64,000 nucleotides of DNA from Bacillota bacterium (lineage in GTDB: Bacteria; Bacillota; Clostridia; Lachnospirales; Lachnospiraceae): contig JAEYLX010000051.1 in the NCBI GenBank assembly GCA_023407575.1, positions 62,001 through 126,000 of the forward strand, given 5' to 3'. Both the position numbers and the translations under genes were made by a program. The notes under the pieces were generated by a model, which had not been told where the DNA came from, made no database searches, and saw only the letters and a list, made by a program, of their open reading frames with translations. Positions 26,405-35,819 of this stretch are shown piece after piece. The stretch's first letter is position 1; each line of letters begins with the position of its first letter.

Positions 26405-27349
26405 CTATACGCTAGTCAATACTGGAATATGAACCTTTGCCGTAATTGTTTTTAATAGTTTTTCCACCTTTGTTTGGGATAGCCTTGCTTCTGGTGAAAG
26501 TATGATACGATGCGCTAATACCGGACCAATTAATTTAATAATATCATCCGGAATACAATAGTTTCTTGCATTTAAATAGGCATGTGCCTGGGCCGCACGT
26601 AGTAGGGCAAGGGTTGCTCTAGGGCTTGCTCCTAATGATATATTGCTGTCTTTCCTTGTCTCCTGCACTATTTTAGTTACATAGGAAACTAAGTCTTGAT
26701 GAACTTTTACTGCTTCCACTTCCTTTTGCATCTGCAGAATTGTCTCGCCATCTGTCACTGCTTCAAGGGTTTGACCTAACTGGTGGTTTAAAAAACGTTC
26801 TGCCATCATTTTTTCTTCACCCGCATCCGGATATCCAACAGAGAGCTTCATCATAAAACGATCAAGCTGGGCTTCCGGCAGATTATAGGTGCCAAGATAG
26901 TCGATTGGATTTTGAGTTGCTATTACCATAAAAGGCTTGGATAGAGCATAGGTGATGCCATCCACTGTAACCTGCTTTTCCTCCATAGCCTCCAGTAAGC
27001 TTGCCTGTGTTTTGGGTGAGGTACGATTAATCTCATCAGCCAAAATAATATGGTTCATAATTGCACCTTTTAAATACTCAAATTTACCTGACTGCATATT
27101 ATAAATCGATAGACCTGTTACATCACTGGGCAAGGTATCAGGGGTAAATTGTATTCTGGTAAAACCACAACCGATGGTCAATGCCAGGTTCTTTGCAAGG
27201 GTCGTCTTTCCAACACCAGGCACATCCTCCAAAAGTAAATGCCCCCCTGCTAGCAGGGCAATCAAGGCATATTCAATTACCTCTCTTTTTCCCACAATAA
27301 TCTTTTCCATACTATGTATAATTCCAGCTATTTTCTGTTGATTTTCCAA
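26405..27349 (-). CDS. MoxR-family AAA+ ATPase
   Basis: The product has 314 residues if it starts at TTG 27349 (MENQQKIAGIIHSM), which has GGAAGGAG 9 bases upstream. An ATG at 27385 has no ribosome binding site. Walker A is EDVPGVGKTTLA, Walker B LADEINRTSPKTQASLLEAMEE, sensor 1 VIATQNPIDYLGTYNLPEAQLDRF, and sensor 2/arginine region SLGASPRATLALLRAAQA. MoxR ATPases act as chaperones in maturation of surface or metal proteins. This is the first gene of MoxR-DUF58-transglutaminase, with a 113-bp gap to DUF58. Confidence 0.9.
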   Translation of the reverse strand: MENQQKIAGIIHSMEKIIVGKREVIEYALIALLAGGHLLLEDVPGVGKTTLAKNLALTIGCGFTRIQFTPDTLPSDVTGLSIYNMQSGKFEYLKGAIMNHIILADEINRTSPKTQASLLEAMEEKQVTVDGITYALSKPFMVIATQNPIDYLGTYNLPEAQLDRFMMKLSVGYPDAGEEKMMAERFLNHQLGQTLEAVTDGETILQMQKEVEAVKVHQDLVSYVTKIVQETRKDSNISLGASPRATLALLRAAQAHAYLNARNYCIPDDIIKLIGPVLAHRIILSPEARLSQTKVEKLLKTITAKVHIPVLTSV

Positions 27350-27460
27350 AATCGTAATCTCCTTCCATATTTCATAACATGGCAATATATGTAATTATTA
27401 TACTTTAATTAACTTGGTTTTCGCAAGAGGCTCTATAAATCCGTAATCTTATTATTGTAT

Positions 27461-27517
27461 ATAAAAATGCCCCCAATATCGGAAAACAGTTACTACACTA
27501 TCTACCATCGGGAGCAT
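27461..27517 (-). terminator. Terminator downstream of mtnN
   Basis: On the minus strand AUGCUCCCGAU (27517 downward) pairs fully, including G-U pairs, with the arm ending at 27467, followed by TTTTTATATA. The loop is about 25 nt. It lies 53-110 bp after the nucleosidase stop and upstream of the MoxR gene. Confidence 0.65.
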
Positions 27518-27569
27518 CACATGTCAGCTTTACTATAATTTATAACTAATCTTTGCTGTTAAGTTCCAT

Positions 27570-28268
27570 CTACAGAAGCGGAATTAAACCTTGAAGCAAT
27601 TTTACTGTATTATTAATTGCCAGTTCTTCAAACTCAGAATATGCCATTTCAGCACTATGGTCCGCTTTATCTGAAATAGCACGAATAATAAGAAAGGGAA
27701 TACCATTTAAATATGCCGTCTGTGCAATTGCCGCACCTTCCATCTCGGTACAATATCCTTCAAAATTCTCGATTAACCAATCCTTCTTTCCACTATCCGA
27801 TATAAATTGATCTCCACTAACCACTCTGCCAATATGAACACCAACCTCGGGTATTACTTCCTTACATACCTGGCTAGCGAGTTCTCTTAGATTATAATCC
27901 GCTAAGAAGATTGACTGTTCCATCCTTGGTATTACACCTAGTGCATAACCAAATCCAGTTGCATCTACATCATGCTGTAAGGTATCGGTCGAAAGAACAA
28001 TGTCTAGTATATCAATTTCCTTACGAAGGGAACCTGCAACTCCAGTATTAATTACTGCATCTATTTTATATAAATCAGCTAGTATTTGTGTGCAGATTGC
28101 TGCATTCACCTTACCTATACCGCAGCGGACTGCAACTATATCTTTACCTTGCAGTTTTCCTTCACAAAACTCCATATTCGCAATTGCTTTTATTGAAACC
28201 TCCTGCATTAGAGCTTTTAATTGATTTACTTCTTCGTCCATTGCTCCAATGATACCAATTCTACTCAT
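27570..28268 (-). CDS. mtnN: 5'-methylthioadenosine/S-adenosylhomocysteine nucleosidase
   Basis: The product has 232 residues, ATG 28268 after AGGAGGAAAGAG. It matches MtnN/Pfs over the full usual length: IGIIGAMDEEV at the N-terminus (catalytic Glu12 region), VINTGVAGSL, GRVVSGDQFI, CTEMEGAAIAQTAY (substrate ribose-binding Met-Glu) and IRAISDKAD (catalytic Asp). It cleaves adenine from MTA and SAH in the cytosol, serving methionine salvage and, with LuxS, the activated methyl cycle. No luxS is in the window. It is a single-gene unit. Confidence 0.95.
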   Translation of the reverse strand: MSRIGIIGAMDEEVNQLKALMQEVSIKAIANMEFCEGKLQGKDIVAVRCGIGKVNAAICTQILADLYKIDAVINTGVAGSLRKEIDILDIVLSTDTLQHDVDATGFGYALGVIPRMEQSIFLADYNLRELASQVCKEVIPEVGVHIGRVVSGDQFISDSGKKDWLIENFEGYCTEMEGAAIAQTAYLNGIPFLIIRAISDKADHSAEMAYSEFEELAINNTVKLLQGLIPLL

Positions 28269-28394
28269 CTCTTTCCTCCTATATCTGTATATTTACCTGC
28301 TTTCATTGTATCCTAAAGTAAATATAAATACAAATATTATAATTAATTCATTGCAAAATATAGCCTTCTGATATACAATGTACTCGGTTATGAG

Positions 28395-28414
28395 TACCCT
28401 AATCTATTAGGGTA
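28395..28414. promoter_or_regulatory. Perfect palindrome upstream of the TSCPD-murG unit
   Basis: TACCCTAAT-CT-ATTAGGGTA is a perfect 9+9 palindrome, 39 bp before the TSCPD start. It is short and lacks a T-tract, so an operator fits better than a terminator. No binding protein can be named. Confidence 0.4.
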
Positions 28415-28452
28415 ACATATATTTAGATTAGAACATAAGAAGGGGATTTCAT

Positions 28453-28701
28453 ATGGTTTATAAGACTTCCGGAGTATGCAGCCGTGAGATTAGTTTTGAA
28501 ATAGATGAGAATACGAATACCGTTTGTTCCCTACAATTTAAGGGAGGCTGCTCCGGTAATGCTGGTGGTATCTCTAGATTGGTAGTTGGAATGAAGGTTG
28601 GAGATGTAATAGAACGGTTGGAAGGTGTCACTTGTGATGTAAGAAAGACCTCCTGTCCCGATCAATTAGCAAAAGCCTTGAAAGAATGGAGGACCAAGTA
28701 A
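28453..28701 (+). CDS. TSCPD-domain protein (TIGR03905-like)
   Basis: The product has 82 residues, ATG 28453 after AAGGGG. It consists of one TSCPD domain: KTSGVCSREISFEID, FKGGCSGNAGGISRLVVGM and the name-giving KTSCPDQLAKAL near the C-terminus. The domain occurs alone or at the end of vitamin B12-dependent ribonucleotide reductases, where it binds zinc. The stand-alone form has unknown function. The stop directly abuts the murG start (TAAATG), so the two are cotranslated. Confidence 0.88.
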   Translation: MVYKTSGVCSREISFEIDENTNTVCSLQFKGGCSGNAGGISRLVVGMKVGDVIERLEGVTCDVRKTSCPDQLAKALKEWRTK

Positions 28702-29772
28702 ATGAAGCGGATTGTGCTGACTGGCGGTGGAACTGCGGGGCATGTAACACCCTGTATCGCTTTATTACCAATGCTGAAAGAAGAAGGATATGACATTCAC
28801 TATATTGGCTCGTATCAAGGAATTGAACAAAAGTTAATAGAAGAATTAAATATCCCCTATTACGGTATTTCCTCTGGAAAGCTACGCAGATATTTTGATC
28901 CGAAGAACTTTACTGACCCTTTTAAAGTAGTTAAGGGTTATTTTGAAGCTAGTAAACTCTTTCAACAGTTAAAGCCTGATGTGGTATTTTCAAAGGGTGG
29001 ATTCGTAACTGTTCCTGTTGTTATGGCTGCTAAAAAGAATAAAATACCTGTTATTATCCATGAGTCCGATATTACACCTGGCTTGGCTAATCGCCTTGCG
29101 ATTCCATCTGCTACTAAGGTGTGTGCAAACTTTCCAGAAACCATACCTTATTTACCTGCTGGAAAAGCTGTTTTGACTGGCACTCCAATCCGTAAAGAGC
29201 TTTTTTCTGGTAATAAGATAAAAGGTCTTGATTTTTGTGGTTTTACAGCAAATAAACCTGTGCTTTTAATAGTTGGTGGAAGTACTGGTTCCAGAACCAT
29301 TAACGAAACTATCCGAGGACTTCTTCCCACCTTGCTTAGGGATTATCAAATTATACATTTGTGTGGCAAAGGCAATTTAAATGAACTGTATAAATATACC
29401 CCTGGTTACGTGCAATATGAGTATATCAAAGAAGAGCTGAGCGACCTTTTAGCCGCCGCTGATCTTGTTATCTCCAGAGCTGGTGCAAATGCCATCTGTG
29501 AACTTATTGCTCTGCGCAAGCCTAACATACTCATTCCCCTACCAGCTGCTTCCAGCCGTGGAGATCAAATCCTGAATGCGGAATCCTTTGAGCGTCAGGG
29601 ATTTTCCTTAGTATTAAAGGAAGAGGATTTAAGTGTCACAACTTTACTTGCTGCAATAAAGAAAGTACTGAATGAAAAGACTGAATACGTAACGGCAATG
29701 CAAAAGAGCGAACAGAACCAGTCAATTGACATTATTGTTAATCTGATAAAAGAAATTTCAATGCAGAAGTAG
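28702..29772 (+). CDS. murG: UDP-GlcNAc:lipid I N-acetylglucosaminyltransferase MurG
   Basis: The product has 356 residues, the usual MurG length. The N-terminal G-loop is [16 protein letters not shown], the second loop [12 protein letters not shown], and [14 protein letters not shown] follows. The C-terminal domain has [14 protein letters not shown] (third G-loop) and the UDP-GlcNAc site with [15 protein letters not shown] and [11 protein letters not shown]. GlcNAc is added to lipid I to form lipid II at the inner face of the membrane. The usual dcw neighbours (ftsW, murC) are absent, so this is an isolated copy; some clostridia have more than one. It overlaps nothing and follows TSCPD without a gap. 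Confidence 0.93.
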   Translation: MKRIVLTGGGTAGHVTPCIALLPMLKEEGYDIHYIGSYQGIEQKLIEELNIPYYGISSGKLRRYFDPKNFTDPFKVVKGYFEASKLFQQLKPDVVFSKGGFVTVPVVMAAKKNKIPVIIHESDITPGLANRLAIPSATKVCANFPETIPYLPAGKAVLTGTPIRKELFSGNKIKGLDFCGFTANKPVLLIVGGSTGSRTINETIRGLLPTLLRDYQIIHLCGKGNLNELYKYTPGYVQYEYIKEELSDLLAAADLVISRAGANAICELIALRKPNILIPLPAASSRGDQILNAESFERQGFSLVLKEEDLSVTTLLAAIKKVLNEKTEYVTAMQKSEQNQSIDIIVNLIKEISMQK

Positions 29773-29840
29773 CATCATCTATTCGTAATTGGTTAATCAA
29801 ATTAACCTTCCAGACAAAATGCAAAATTGATTTATTAATA

Positions 29841-29872
29841 TAAAAAAAGAAGGCATTCGCCTTCTTTTTTTA
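29841..29872. terminator. Bidirectional terminator between murG and HIT gene
   Basis: GAAGGC-ATTC-GCCTTC (29849-29864) has a run of seven A before and eight T after, a classic bidirectional intrinsic terminator for the convergent pair. Confidence 0.92.
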
Positions 29873-29882
29873 TATTGTTTTG

Positions 29883-30296
29883 CTATATTCTATTTGCTAT
29901 TTTAACAGCAAGTTCTGTCGCTTCATCTCCAATATAAGAACCTGGCGCCCAGGTCATCTTAACTGTATCTCCCTGATATCTAGGTACGATATGCATGTGG
30001 AAGTGAAACACTGTTTGACCAGCAGCCTCTCCATTATTTTGAAGAAGATTAATTCCATCGCAATTTAACTCTTCTTTTATTGCTACCGCAACCTTTTTTG
30101 CTACCAGTAGTGCTTTTGAGGCTACCTCCTCCTCTAGTTCAAATAAATTTGCTGCATGCTTTTTGGGGAGTATAACCATATGCCCCTTTGCAGCTGGTGA
30201 TATATCAAGGATAACTTTAAAATCCTCGTCCTCATAAACGGCTGCAGAGGGAATCTCACCTGCGATTATTCTACAAAAAATACAATTACTTTCCAT
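29883..30296 (-). CDS. HIT-family (HinT-like) nucleotide hydrolase
   Basis: The product has 137 residues, ATG 30296 after AAAGGAGGC. It begins with the zinc-site-like CIFCRIIAGEIPS and carries the histidine triad FHFHMHIVPR (~residue 99-106). NNGEAAGQTVFHFH is typical of HinT purine phosphoramidases. It hydrolyses AMP-lysine or AMP-NH2-like substrates in the cytosol. It is a single gene, convergent with murG. Confidence 0.93.
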   Translation of the reverse strand: MESNCIFCRIIAGEIPSAAVYEDEDFKVILDISPAAKGHMVILPKKHAANLFELEEEVASKALLVAKKVAVAIKEELNCDGINLLQNNGEAAGQTVFHFHMHIVPRYQGDTVKMTWAPGSYIGDEATELAVKIANRI

Positions 30297-30432
30297 AAAA
30301 ATGCCTCCTTTGTCGATAGCTGTTGTTTACTTAAACTTGCATATTTTTCCATATTTTGATATTATGTTTAAGACACCTATTCTCCCAAAAAGATTTTATC
30401 TTTATGATAAAGGCTACGAAAGGAGCTCATAA

Positions 30433-31185
30433 ATGTACTCAACTTTTAATAATGATACCATAGCCTCTTTAGTTAAGGCGAATCCTGAACTTGAAACAGT
30501 AATTCAAACATTGACCGCTGACAATAAAAAGGCAACCTCCATGCTGGTTCACGAACTTCGTAATCCACTAGCTCTCTTAAAAGGGACTATTCAATTCATA
30601 GAATCCTCTCACCAGGAAACAAGAGATTATAAATATTGGGATCAGCTACATGACTTAATCAATGACCTTGAGCAAATAATGGCTGATGCTTCTCTGCTTA
30701 ATACCTATAATTTAATTAATAAAGAAAATACAAATCTGATAACCTTAATCGATAATCTAACAAATAGCTTTATGCCACAGGCACTTACAAAGGAAATCAA
30801 TTTAAGTTTTACTTTTGATCCCTCCAAGCTAGGACATTTTACAAACTACAGCTGCGATTCGGTTAAGATAAAACAAGTACTAACCAATTTAATAAAAAAT
30901 GCTTTTGAAGCTACTATACCCGGTAATTACATACATATTGAGCTTAAACATCTTCCTGCGAATTATGAAACCCCTGCTAAATTATGCATTATCATAAGTA
31001 ACAATGGGGTACCAATTCCTGAAGAAGCACTGGAAACAATCTTTATCCCCTTTGTAACCTATAAAAAGGGAGGTACCGGAGTAGGACTTGCACTTGTAAA
31101 AAAGGTTGTAGACCTTCATTACGGAAGTATTCATGTGGATTCAACTCCAGAATTAACGACATTCACAATTCAGTTACCGATTTAA
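30433..31185 (+). CDS. Soluble sensor-less histidine kinase
   Basis: The product has 250 residues, ATG 30433 after AAAGGAG. It has no membrane helix. A short N-terminal ~35 residues lead to HisKA with phospho-acceptor His in MLVHELRNPLALLKG (~residue 38), and a HATPase domain with N box NLIKNAFEA, G1-like SNNGVPIPEE (the usual Asp replaced by Ser-Asn-Asn), F box FIPFVTYKKGG and G2 GTGVGLALVKK. It resembles the catalytic part of sporulation kinases (KinA/KinB). No response regulator is adjacent, so it may feed Spo0A or another phosphorelay. This is inference. Confidence 0.85.
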   Translation: MYSTFNNDTIASLVKANPELETVIQTLTADNKKATSMLVHELRNPLALLKGTIQFIESSHQETRDYKYWDQLHDLINDLEQIMADASLLNTYNLINKENTNLITLIDNLTNSFMPQALTKEINLSFTFDPSKLGHFTNYSCDSVKIKQVLTNLIKNAFEATIPGNYIHIELKHLPANYETPAKLCIIISNNGVPIPEEALETIFIPFVTYKKGGTGVGLALVKKVVDLHYGSIHVDSTPELTTFTIQLPI

Positions 31186-31209
31186 TTTAAAAATATATAT
31201 TTATTCTGA

Positions 31210-31255
31210 ACAAGCTCAAAACCCTGCGGTTTCCTTGCTGTTTGGCTCATATAAA
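31210..31255. repeat. Dispersed 3'-flanking element, copy A
   Basis: AGCTCAAAACCCTGCGGTTT, then CCTTGCTGTTTGGCTC, lies 75-118 nt downstream of the flavodoxin-SCP2 gene. AAACC-CTGC-GGTTT can fold. Related sequence occurs downstream of two other minus-strand genes (56972-57001 and 62704-62752). Confidence 0.4.
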
Positions 31256-31260
31256 CATTA

Positions 31261-31301
31261 ATAAATTATTCTTAGAAAGCAAGCTTTCATAGCTAATTTA
31301 T
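31261..31301. repeat. Nested inverted repeat downstream of histidine kinase
   Basis: ATAAATTA (31261-31268) pairs with TAATTTAT (31294-31301), enclosing GAAAGC-AA-GCTTTC (31275-31288). It lies between the convergent kinase and flavodoxin genes and may help terminate transcription, but no T-tract follows. Confidence 0.4.
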
Positions 31302-31327
31302 GAAATATTCTGCTTGGTTCTGGGCTT

Positions 31328-32329
31328 TTACAAAATATTAAACTGAAATACCTGATCAAAGGTTCGAAGGGTCTTAAAATTACCTTTTGCCGTTAAATCA
31401 CCTGACATAAATGCACCTTGAAATGTTATACGTCCAAGAATAAGTCTGTTCATGACAGCATGTGTTGTTTTTGCAATAACGTCTGCATCGACTTTTTCAC
31501 CGTAATAGCATTTGAGGCGTTTATTATTGATTTCTATAATTAAAGTCTTCTTTGCATCGGATAAATGAATGGAATAAGAAGCAACAAAATCATCAATGGG
31601 ATGAAAATTATCCTTTAAGTTCTTAATAAAATCCTGTCCGCCTTCTCCCTCCTGATTACTATCCAACATATCCTTAAATAACTGTGTTAATTCTTCAATA
31701 TCTTCCTTCTGCTTCTTCACATAAGCATCATCAGATACGTATACGGATAACTGCTCACTTTCTTGTGGAGTCAGCACATTGGAGCTACTATATAGAACCT
31801 TCTGATTAATTGCTGTACTACTTGTCGGAAGCATTTTTACCTTCTGATAAATCATGCGATAGTAGCTTTCTGCCTGTTTCTCAATTAACGCAGCATATGC
31901 TGAATTTGTCTCAAAATCCACATGATCATCGACATATGCACTTAACCCACTGACAGAAATACCACCTAGTAGCTCCCAAGCCTTAATAAGGGTTAACTCA
32001 GCATCTCTTTCTCCATAGGTGTTTGCCATTACAATTGGCAGCATATATAGTTTACTAAGCTTATCCTTATCTCCGTAAAACCAACAGGCATCTAAAAATT
32101 GTTGCATCAAGCCGCCAATCCCCATCCACTCGACTGTAGTGGCTAGAATAACACCATCTGCTTCCTTCAAAGTCTTAGGGAGCATAGATATTGCATTCTT
32201 TTCCTCATAGAGATTGTACCTTGTTACCTGAACACGAAGCTCCTCTAATACTGATGTAAGCTTGCTCATGACATAAAGAGTAGGGTCTTCTATAAGCCCC
32301 CTTCCACCATAATAGATGTTAATTTTCAT
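31328..32329 (-). CDS. Flavodoxin/NADPH-FMN-reductase-like protein fused to an SCP2 domain
   Basis: The product has 333 residues, ATG 32329 after GGGAGGAGCGG. The N-terminal ~175 residues are a flavodoxin-like fold (KINIYYGGRG, LKEADGVILATTVEWMGIGGLMQQFLDACWFY, typical of NADPH-dependent FMN reductases). A linker follows. The last ~95 residues resemble an SCP2 sterol-transfer domain (IHLSDAKKTLIIEIN, RLILGRITFQGAFMSGDLTAKGNFKTLRTF). The fusion suggests an FMN enzyme that holds a hydrophobic ligand, but the substrate is unknown. It stands 90 bp upstream-side from the rhomboid gene and may be its own unit. Confidence 0.8.
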   Translation of the reverse strand: MKINIYYGGRGLIEDPTLYVMSKLTSVLEELRVQVTRYNLYEEKNAISMLPKTLKEADGVILATTVEWMGIGGLMQQFLDACWFYGDKDKLSKLYMLPIVMANTYGERDAELTLIKAWELLGGISVSGLSAYVDDHVDFETNSAYAALIEKQAESYYRMIYQKVKMLPTSSTAINQKVLYSSSNVLTPQESEQLSVYVSDDAYVKKQKEDIEELTQLFKDMLDSNQEGEGGQDFIKNLKDNFHPIDDFVASYSIHLSDAKKTLIIEINNKRLKCYYGEKVDADVIAKTTHAVMNRLILGRITFQGAFMSGDLTAKGNFKTLRTFDQVFQFNIL

Positions 32330-32420
32330 GCAACAACCGCTCCTCCCAATAAATAATATTTATCTGATAGCACTATAAATGAACCCTCTTATTCCGATAA
32401 CTAAAATTATCATTTACACT

Positions 32421-33581
32421 TTAACTAGGAATTCTGTTCCTTGGTCTTCGATATAAAAATATTGTAAGAATTAGACCTGCTATAAAACCTCCCACATGGG
32501 CTGCCTGATCAATTTGAGAATTTGCAACTCCATTATAGAGGCTTAACGCAACGAATAAAACCATTTGGCTTGTACTTATCTCGGCTAAACGCCCTTTATT
32601 TAAAAGTACAATGTACAGGATTGCTCCTACGACACCAAAAATTGCTCCAGATGCTCCAATTGATATTGTCGTTTGGTTAAAGAAAATGGCATCTTGTTCC
32701 ATCCACATATTATAACCTACCGAAACAAGCCCTGCAAGGATTCCTGTTCCAAGATAAAGAGAAATATATCGATATCTTCCAACAACTCTTTCCAGATTAC
32801 CCCCTACAAATAAAAGGACAATCATGTTGTTAAATAAGTGGCTCCAGTCTCCATGCAGAAACATTGAGGTAATAAATCTATAGTATTCCTGATTATTTTT
32901 TAAATAAAACCAGGACAAAGCTCCTTTTTGTACAATTGCTTCTTCACCGCCTAAAAAACTTGTATAATAGGTGATAAGGTACACAATTATATTAATGGCA
33001 ATAATACTCATAGTTATGGGCGTTAATTTATATCGCCTTAACAGATCATTACTGTAATTTTGGGACTTCTTATACGAAGAAGCTCCATAGTCACCTTGAT
33101 AACCTCCTGCATAATTGTTATTGTCATTAACATTTTCATTGTATCCATTGCTATAGTTGTAATGCTCACTTGCCCTATCTTGGGCTAGTGACGCCTCAAT
33201 TATTTCTTTAATTTCCTTAAACTCATCCATCTGATTCTCATAAATAATGAGTCTGTAGGCACTAAGGTCTATAATCCAATTGCTTTCCTGACTGGAGGTA
33301 ATTGCAAGTTGTTTTGCATTATTAGGGTTATCCGTAATAATTAATCCCAAAACGCTTAACCTGAAAGGGTAGTTTTTTTGTAACCCAGACCTCATTTGCA
33401 GGATGATATTATCATATTGTTCCTTGGTAAGTATCTGATTTTCAATTATATGGACTACCGAAATCATAGAAAGGGATGCATTATCTTCTTCCATCCGATA
33501 ATAAAGATAAATCCCCTGTGCATTTGAATTCATGCGCTGATACCCTATGCTCAGTAGGTTACTGTTTAATCTATCTTCCAT
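32421..33581 (-). CDS. Rhomboid-family intramembrane serine protease
   Basis: The product has 386 residues. The N-terminal ~185 residues are cytosolic, with an Asn/Tyr-rich low-complexity stretch (~147-180), and are not a known domain. Six to seven membrane helices follow. Family motifs are HGDWSHLFNNMIVLLFVGGNLE (helix 2), the catalytic serine in GASGAIFGVVGA, and the catalytic histidine in AAHVGGFIAG. It cleaves other membrane proteins within the bilayer. It starts 6 bp after glpK, so the two are probably cotranscribed, although no functional link is apparent. Confidence 0.93.
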   Translation of the reverse strand: MEDRLNSNLLSIGYQRMNSNAQGIYLYYRMEEDNASLSMISVVHIIENQILTKEQYDNIILQMRSGLQKNYPFRLSVLGLIITDNPNNAKQLAITSSQESNWIIDLSAYRLIIYENQMDEFKEIKEIIEASLAQDRASEHYNYSNGYNENVNDNNNYAGGYQGDYGASSYKKSQNYSNDLLRRYKLTPITMSIIAINIIVYLITYYTSFLGGEEAIVQKGALSWFYLKNNQEYYRFITSMFLHGDWSHLFNNMIVLLFVGGNLERVVGRYRYISLYLGTGILAGLVSVGYNMWMEQDAIFFNQTTISIGASGAIFGVVGAILYIVLLNKGRLAEISTSQMVLFVALSLYNGVANSQIDQAAHVGGFIAGLILTIFLYRRPRNRIPS

Positions 33582-33587
33582 TCTAAT

Positions 33588-35090
33588 TTATTGACCATAT
33601 CCTTCTTCCCAGGCAAAAGAGCGTTTCACTGCTTTTTTCCAACCCGAGATTCGTTTTTCACTTTGTTCCGTGGACATTGTTGAATTAAAAACCTCTGCTA
33701 GCTGCCAATTCCTTCGAAGTTCATCTTTATCCTTCCAAAAGCCAACTGCCAGTCCGGCAAGATATGCCGCGCCAAGGGCAGTAGTTTCAATACATGCCGG
33801 TTTATATACCGTTGCATTTAAAATATCGGCTTGAAACTGCATTAAAAAGCGGTTAGCGCAAGCTCCTCCATCTACCTTTAAGGTTTTCAGGCTTTGACTT
33901 AGGTCGCTTTCCATCGCCTTTAACACATCATGTGTCTGATATGCAATTGATTCTAATGTAGCGCGAATAATATGATTTCTATTACAGCCTCGTGTAATTC
34001 CTACGATTGTTCCTCTTGCATACTGGTCCCAATATGGAGCACCAATGCCTGCAAAAGCCGGAACTACATATACCCCATTGGTATCCTCAACCTGACTAGC
34101 AAACAATTCACTTTCCTCTGCGGTACGTATTAACATCAATTCGTCGCGCAGCCATTGAATTGCTGCACCTGCAACAAATACACTACCCTCCAGTGCATAC
34201 TCTACTTTGTCACTGGTTCCTGCTGCTATAGTAGTTAAAAGTCCATGCTTAGACTTAATTGCTTCATTCCCGGTATTCATTAGCAAAAAGCAACCTGTAC
34301 CATAGGTGTTCTTAACCTCACCTTTTAAAAAGCAGCATTGTCCAAAAAGAGCTGCCTGTTGATCACCTGCTGCCCCTGCAATGGCAATCTCTTCTCCAAA
34401 AATTGCTCGGTCTGTATGTCCATAGACAAAGCTGGAGGGTTTCACCTTCGGTAACATCTTTACAGGTATATCAAACAACTCTAATATCTTTTCATCCCAG
34501 GTTAACTTTTTAATATCAAAAAGCATGGTCCTCGAAGCATTGGTATAATCAGTTACAAAGGTTTTTCCTTTGGTTAAATTCCATATAATCCAAGTATCCA
34601 CGGTTCCAAACAATAAGTCTCCAGCCTTTGCCGCATTTCTCGCACCTGGTACATGATCTAAAATCCAAGCAATCTTTGTTCCAGAAAAATATGCATCCGG
34701 GATTAATCCAGTGGTACTCTTAATATATTCTTCATGTCCTTCACATTTAAGTTTGTCTATCATTTCTGAGGTTCTTCGACACTGCCAGACAATGGCATTA
34801 TAGATGGGCTGTCCCGTCTTTTTGTCCCAAACAATCGTTGTTTCTCTTTGATTGGTTATACCGATAGAAGCAATTTCTTTGGGGGAAATTTTCGATTTCG
34901 CCATAGCTTCTGTTGCAACAGATAATTGTGTAGACCAGATTTCCATTGGATCATGTTCCACCCAGCCTGGTTTTGGATAGATTTGTGTATATTCTTTTTG
35001 TGCAACACTTTTTATTTTTCCAGATTTATCAAAAATAATACATCGTGAACTGGTTGTTCCCTGATCGAGTGCCATAACATAACGTTTCAT
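33588..35090 (-). CDS. glpK: Glycerol kinase
   Basis: The product has 500 residues, the normal GlpK length, starting ATG 35090 with GAGGA upstream. FGGY-kinase motifs are present: [38 protein letters not shown] (glycerol-binding Arg-Glu), [41 protein letters not shown] and [15 protein letters not shown]. It phosphorylates glycerol to glycerol-3-phosphate with ATP. glpF and glpD are not nearby. It may share a transcript with the rhomboid gene downstream. Confidence 0.97.
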   Translation of the reverse strand: MKRYVMALDQGTTSSRCIIFDKSGKIKSVAQKEYTQIYPKPGWVEHDPMEIWSTQLSVATEAMAKSKISPKEIASIGITNQRETTIVWDKKTGQPIYNAIVWQCRRTSEMIDKLKCEGHEEYIKSTTGLIPDAYFSGTKIAWILDHVPGARNAAKAGDLLFGTVDTWIIWNLTKGKTFVTDYTNASRTMLFDIKKLTWDEKILELFDIPVKMLPKVKPSSFVYGHTDRAIFGEEIAIAGAAGDQQAALFGQCCFLKGEVKNTYGTGCFLLMNTGNEAIKSKHGLLTTIAAGTSDKVEYALEGSVFVAGAAIQWLRDELMLIRTAEESELFASQVEDTNGVYVVPAFAGIGAPYWDQYARGTIVGITRGCNRNHIIRATLESIAYQTHDVLKAMESDLSQSLKTLKVDGGACANRFLMQFQADILNATVYKPACIETTALGAAYLAGLAVGFWKDKDELRRNWQLAEVFNSTMSTEQSEKRISGWKKAVKRSFAWEEGYGQ

Positions 35091-35173
35091 TTTAATTAAT
35101 CCTCGTTTCCGTTCAACTTAGCTTTATTTAATTCTTAGCACTATCCCATTAACTTGCCCTCTTGGTTTGCATG

Positions 35174-35434
35174 TTATTTAATTATGCTTGAAATTATTAC
35201 AAACAAGGAGCTAAAGGCAAGAACAAATTCCAGGAACAATAGAATTCCATAAAAGAATTTTAAGCTAAATTTATCGTCTGCTTTACTCTTTAGAGCTATA
35301 ATTGTATTTATAATTAATATTGTGGAAAATAAAAGAAGCAGTACGCCCCTAAGAATCATATTACCTATCAAAATTGCAATAACAAGAAAAGATACTAAGA
35401 TCAGTGCTTGTATCAAATCCCAATGTTTCTTCAT
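35174..35434 (-). CDS. Small membrane protein, unknown
   Basis: The product has 86 residues from ATG 35434 (MKKHWDLIQALI), which has GGGGGT about 8 bases upstream; an ATG at 35449 is less well placed. Three hydrophobic segments (~7-25, 28-45, 62-82) span most of it. No family is recognised. It is 84 bp upstream of glpK on the same strand and could be its leader cistron. Confidence 0.55.
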   Translation of the reverse strand: MKKHWDLIQALILVSFLVIAILIGNMILRGVLLLLFSTILIINTIIALKSKADDKFSLKFFYGILLFLEFVLAFSSLFVIISSIIK

Positions 35435-35571
35435 TAATAGTACCCCCATTTTTTACTTTAGAACTTAATATATCCTTATATTTTACACTTCTAATCCATT
35501 ATTTACAAGGATTTTGTTCTTTGCCTTATTATTGTTCATTGATTATGTATATTGCTTGCTTATGTTACACT

Positions 35572-35638
35572 TAAAACGGATAATGCTTATAATAGCAAAC
35601 TGGTAATCTGTTTGTTATTATAAGCATCATCCGTTTTA
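35572..35638. terminator. Long hairpin at the end of the tad/FHA locus
   Basis: The arms TAAAACGGAT plus ATGCTTATAATA and CAAAC (35572-35600) pair with GTTTG, TATTATAAGCAT and ATCCGTTTTA (35610-35638), with single-base bulges. It starts one base after the truncated toxin remnant stop and probably terminates the minus-strand operon. Confidence 0.6.
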
Positions 35639-35704
35639 TTAATCAAAGATCTCATCGATATCCCGTTCTGCTTTCAGCAGCATCTTAACGTTGTATTTAT
35701 CCAA
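35639..35704 (-). pseudogene. Truncated ParE/RelE-type toxin remnant
   Basis: The frame opens with TTG 35704 and encodes only 21 residues, beginning LDKYNVKMLLKAERDIDEIF and then Asp-stop. This is the typical N-terminus of clostridial RelE/ParE toxins, normally ~95 residues, which go on after ...DLDEIY-Y-I. The remainder is missing, replaced by a hairpin. The TTG overlaps the end of the upstream antitoxin-like frame, as in intact toxin-antitoxin operons. The family call rests on pattern memory only. Confidence 0.55.
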
Positions 35705-35819
35705 AATGGCATCTCCTTAATAATGTCAAGGCTTCCCTTGCAACTAATAATCGAGCTCCATTTAATATTTCTTTTTCTGCATCTGTTATGGCCGCATCTA
35801 TACTAATCTGTTCTGTCAT
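35697..35819 (-). pseudogene. Antitoxin C-terminal remnant
   Basis: A 40-residue frame from ATG 35819 contains ITDAEKEILNGARLLVAREA and ends LTLLRRCHFG. It resembles the C-terminus of antitoxins partnered with the RelE/ParE toxins that follow directly (overlap of the toxin start with its stop). The DNA-binding N-terminus is missing. Its ATG overlaps the FHA stop (ATGA). It could be translated as a short peptide, but is more likely a decayed fragment. Confidence 0.5.
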
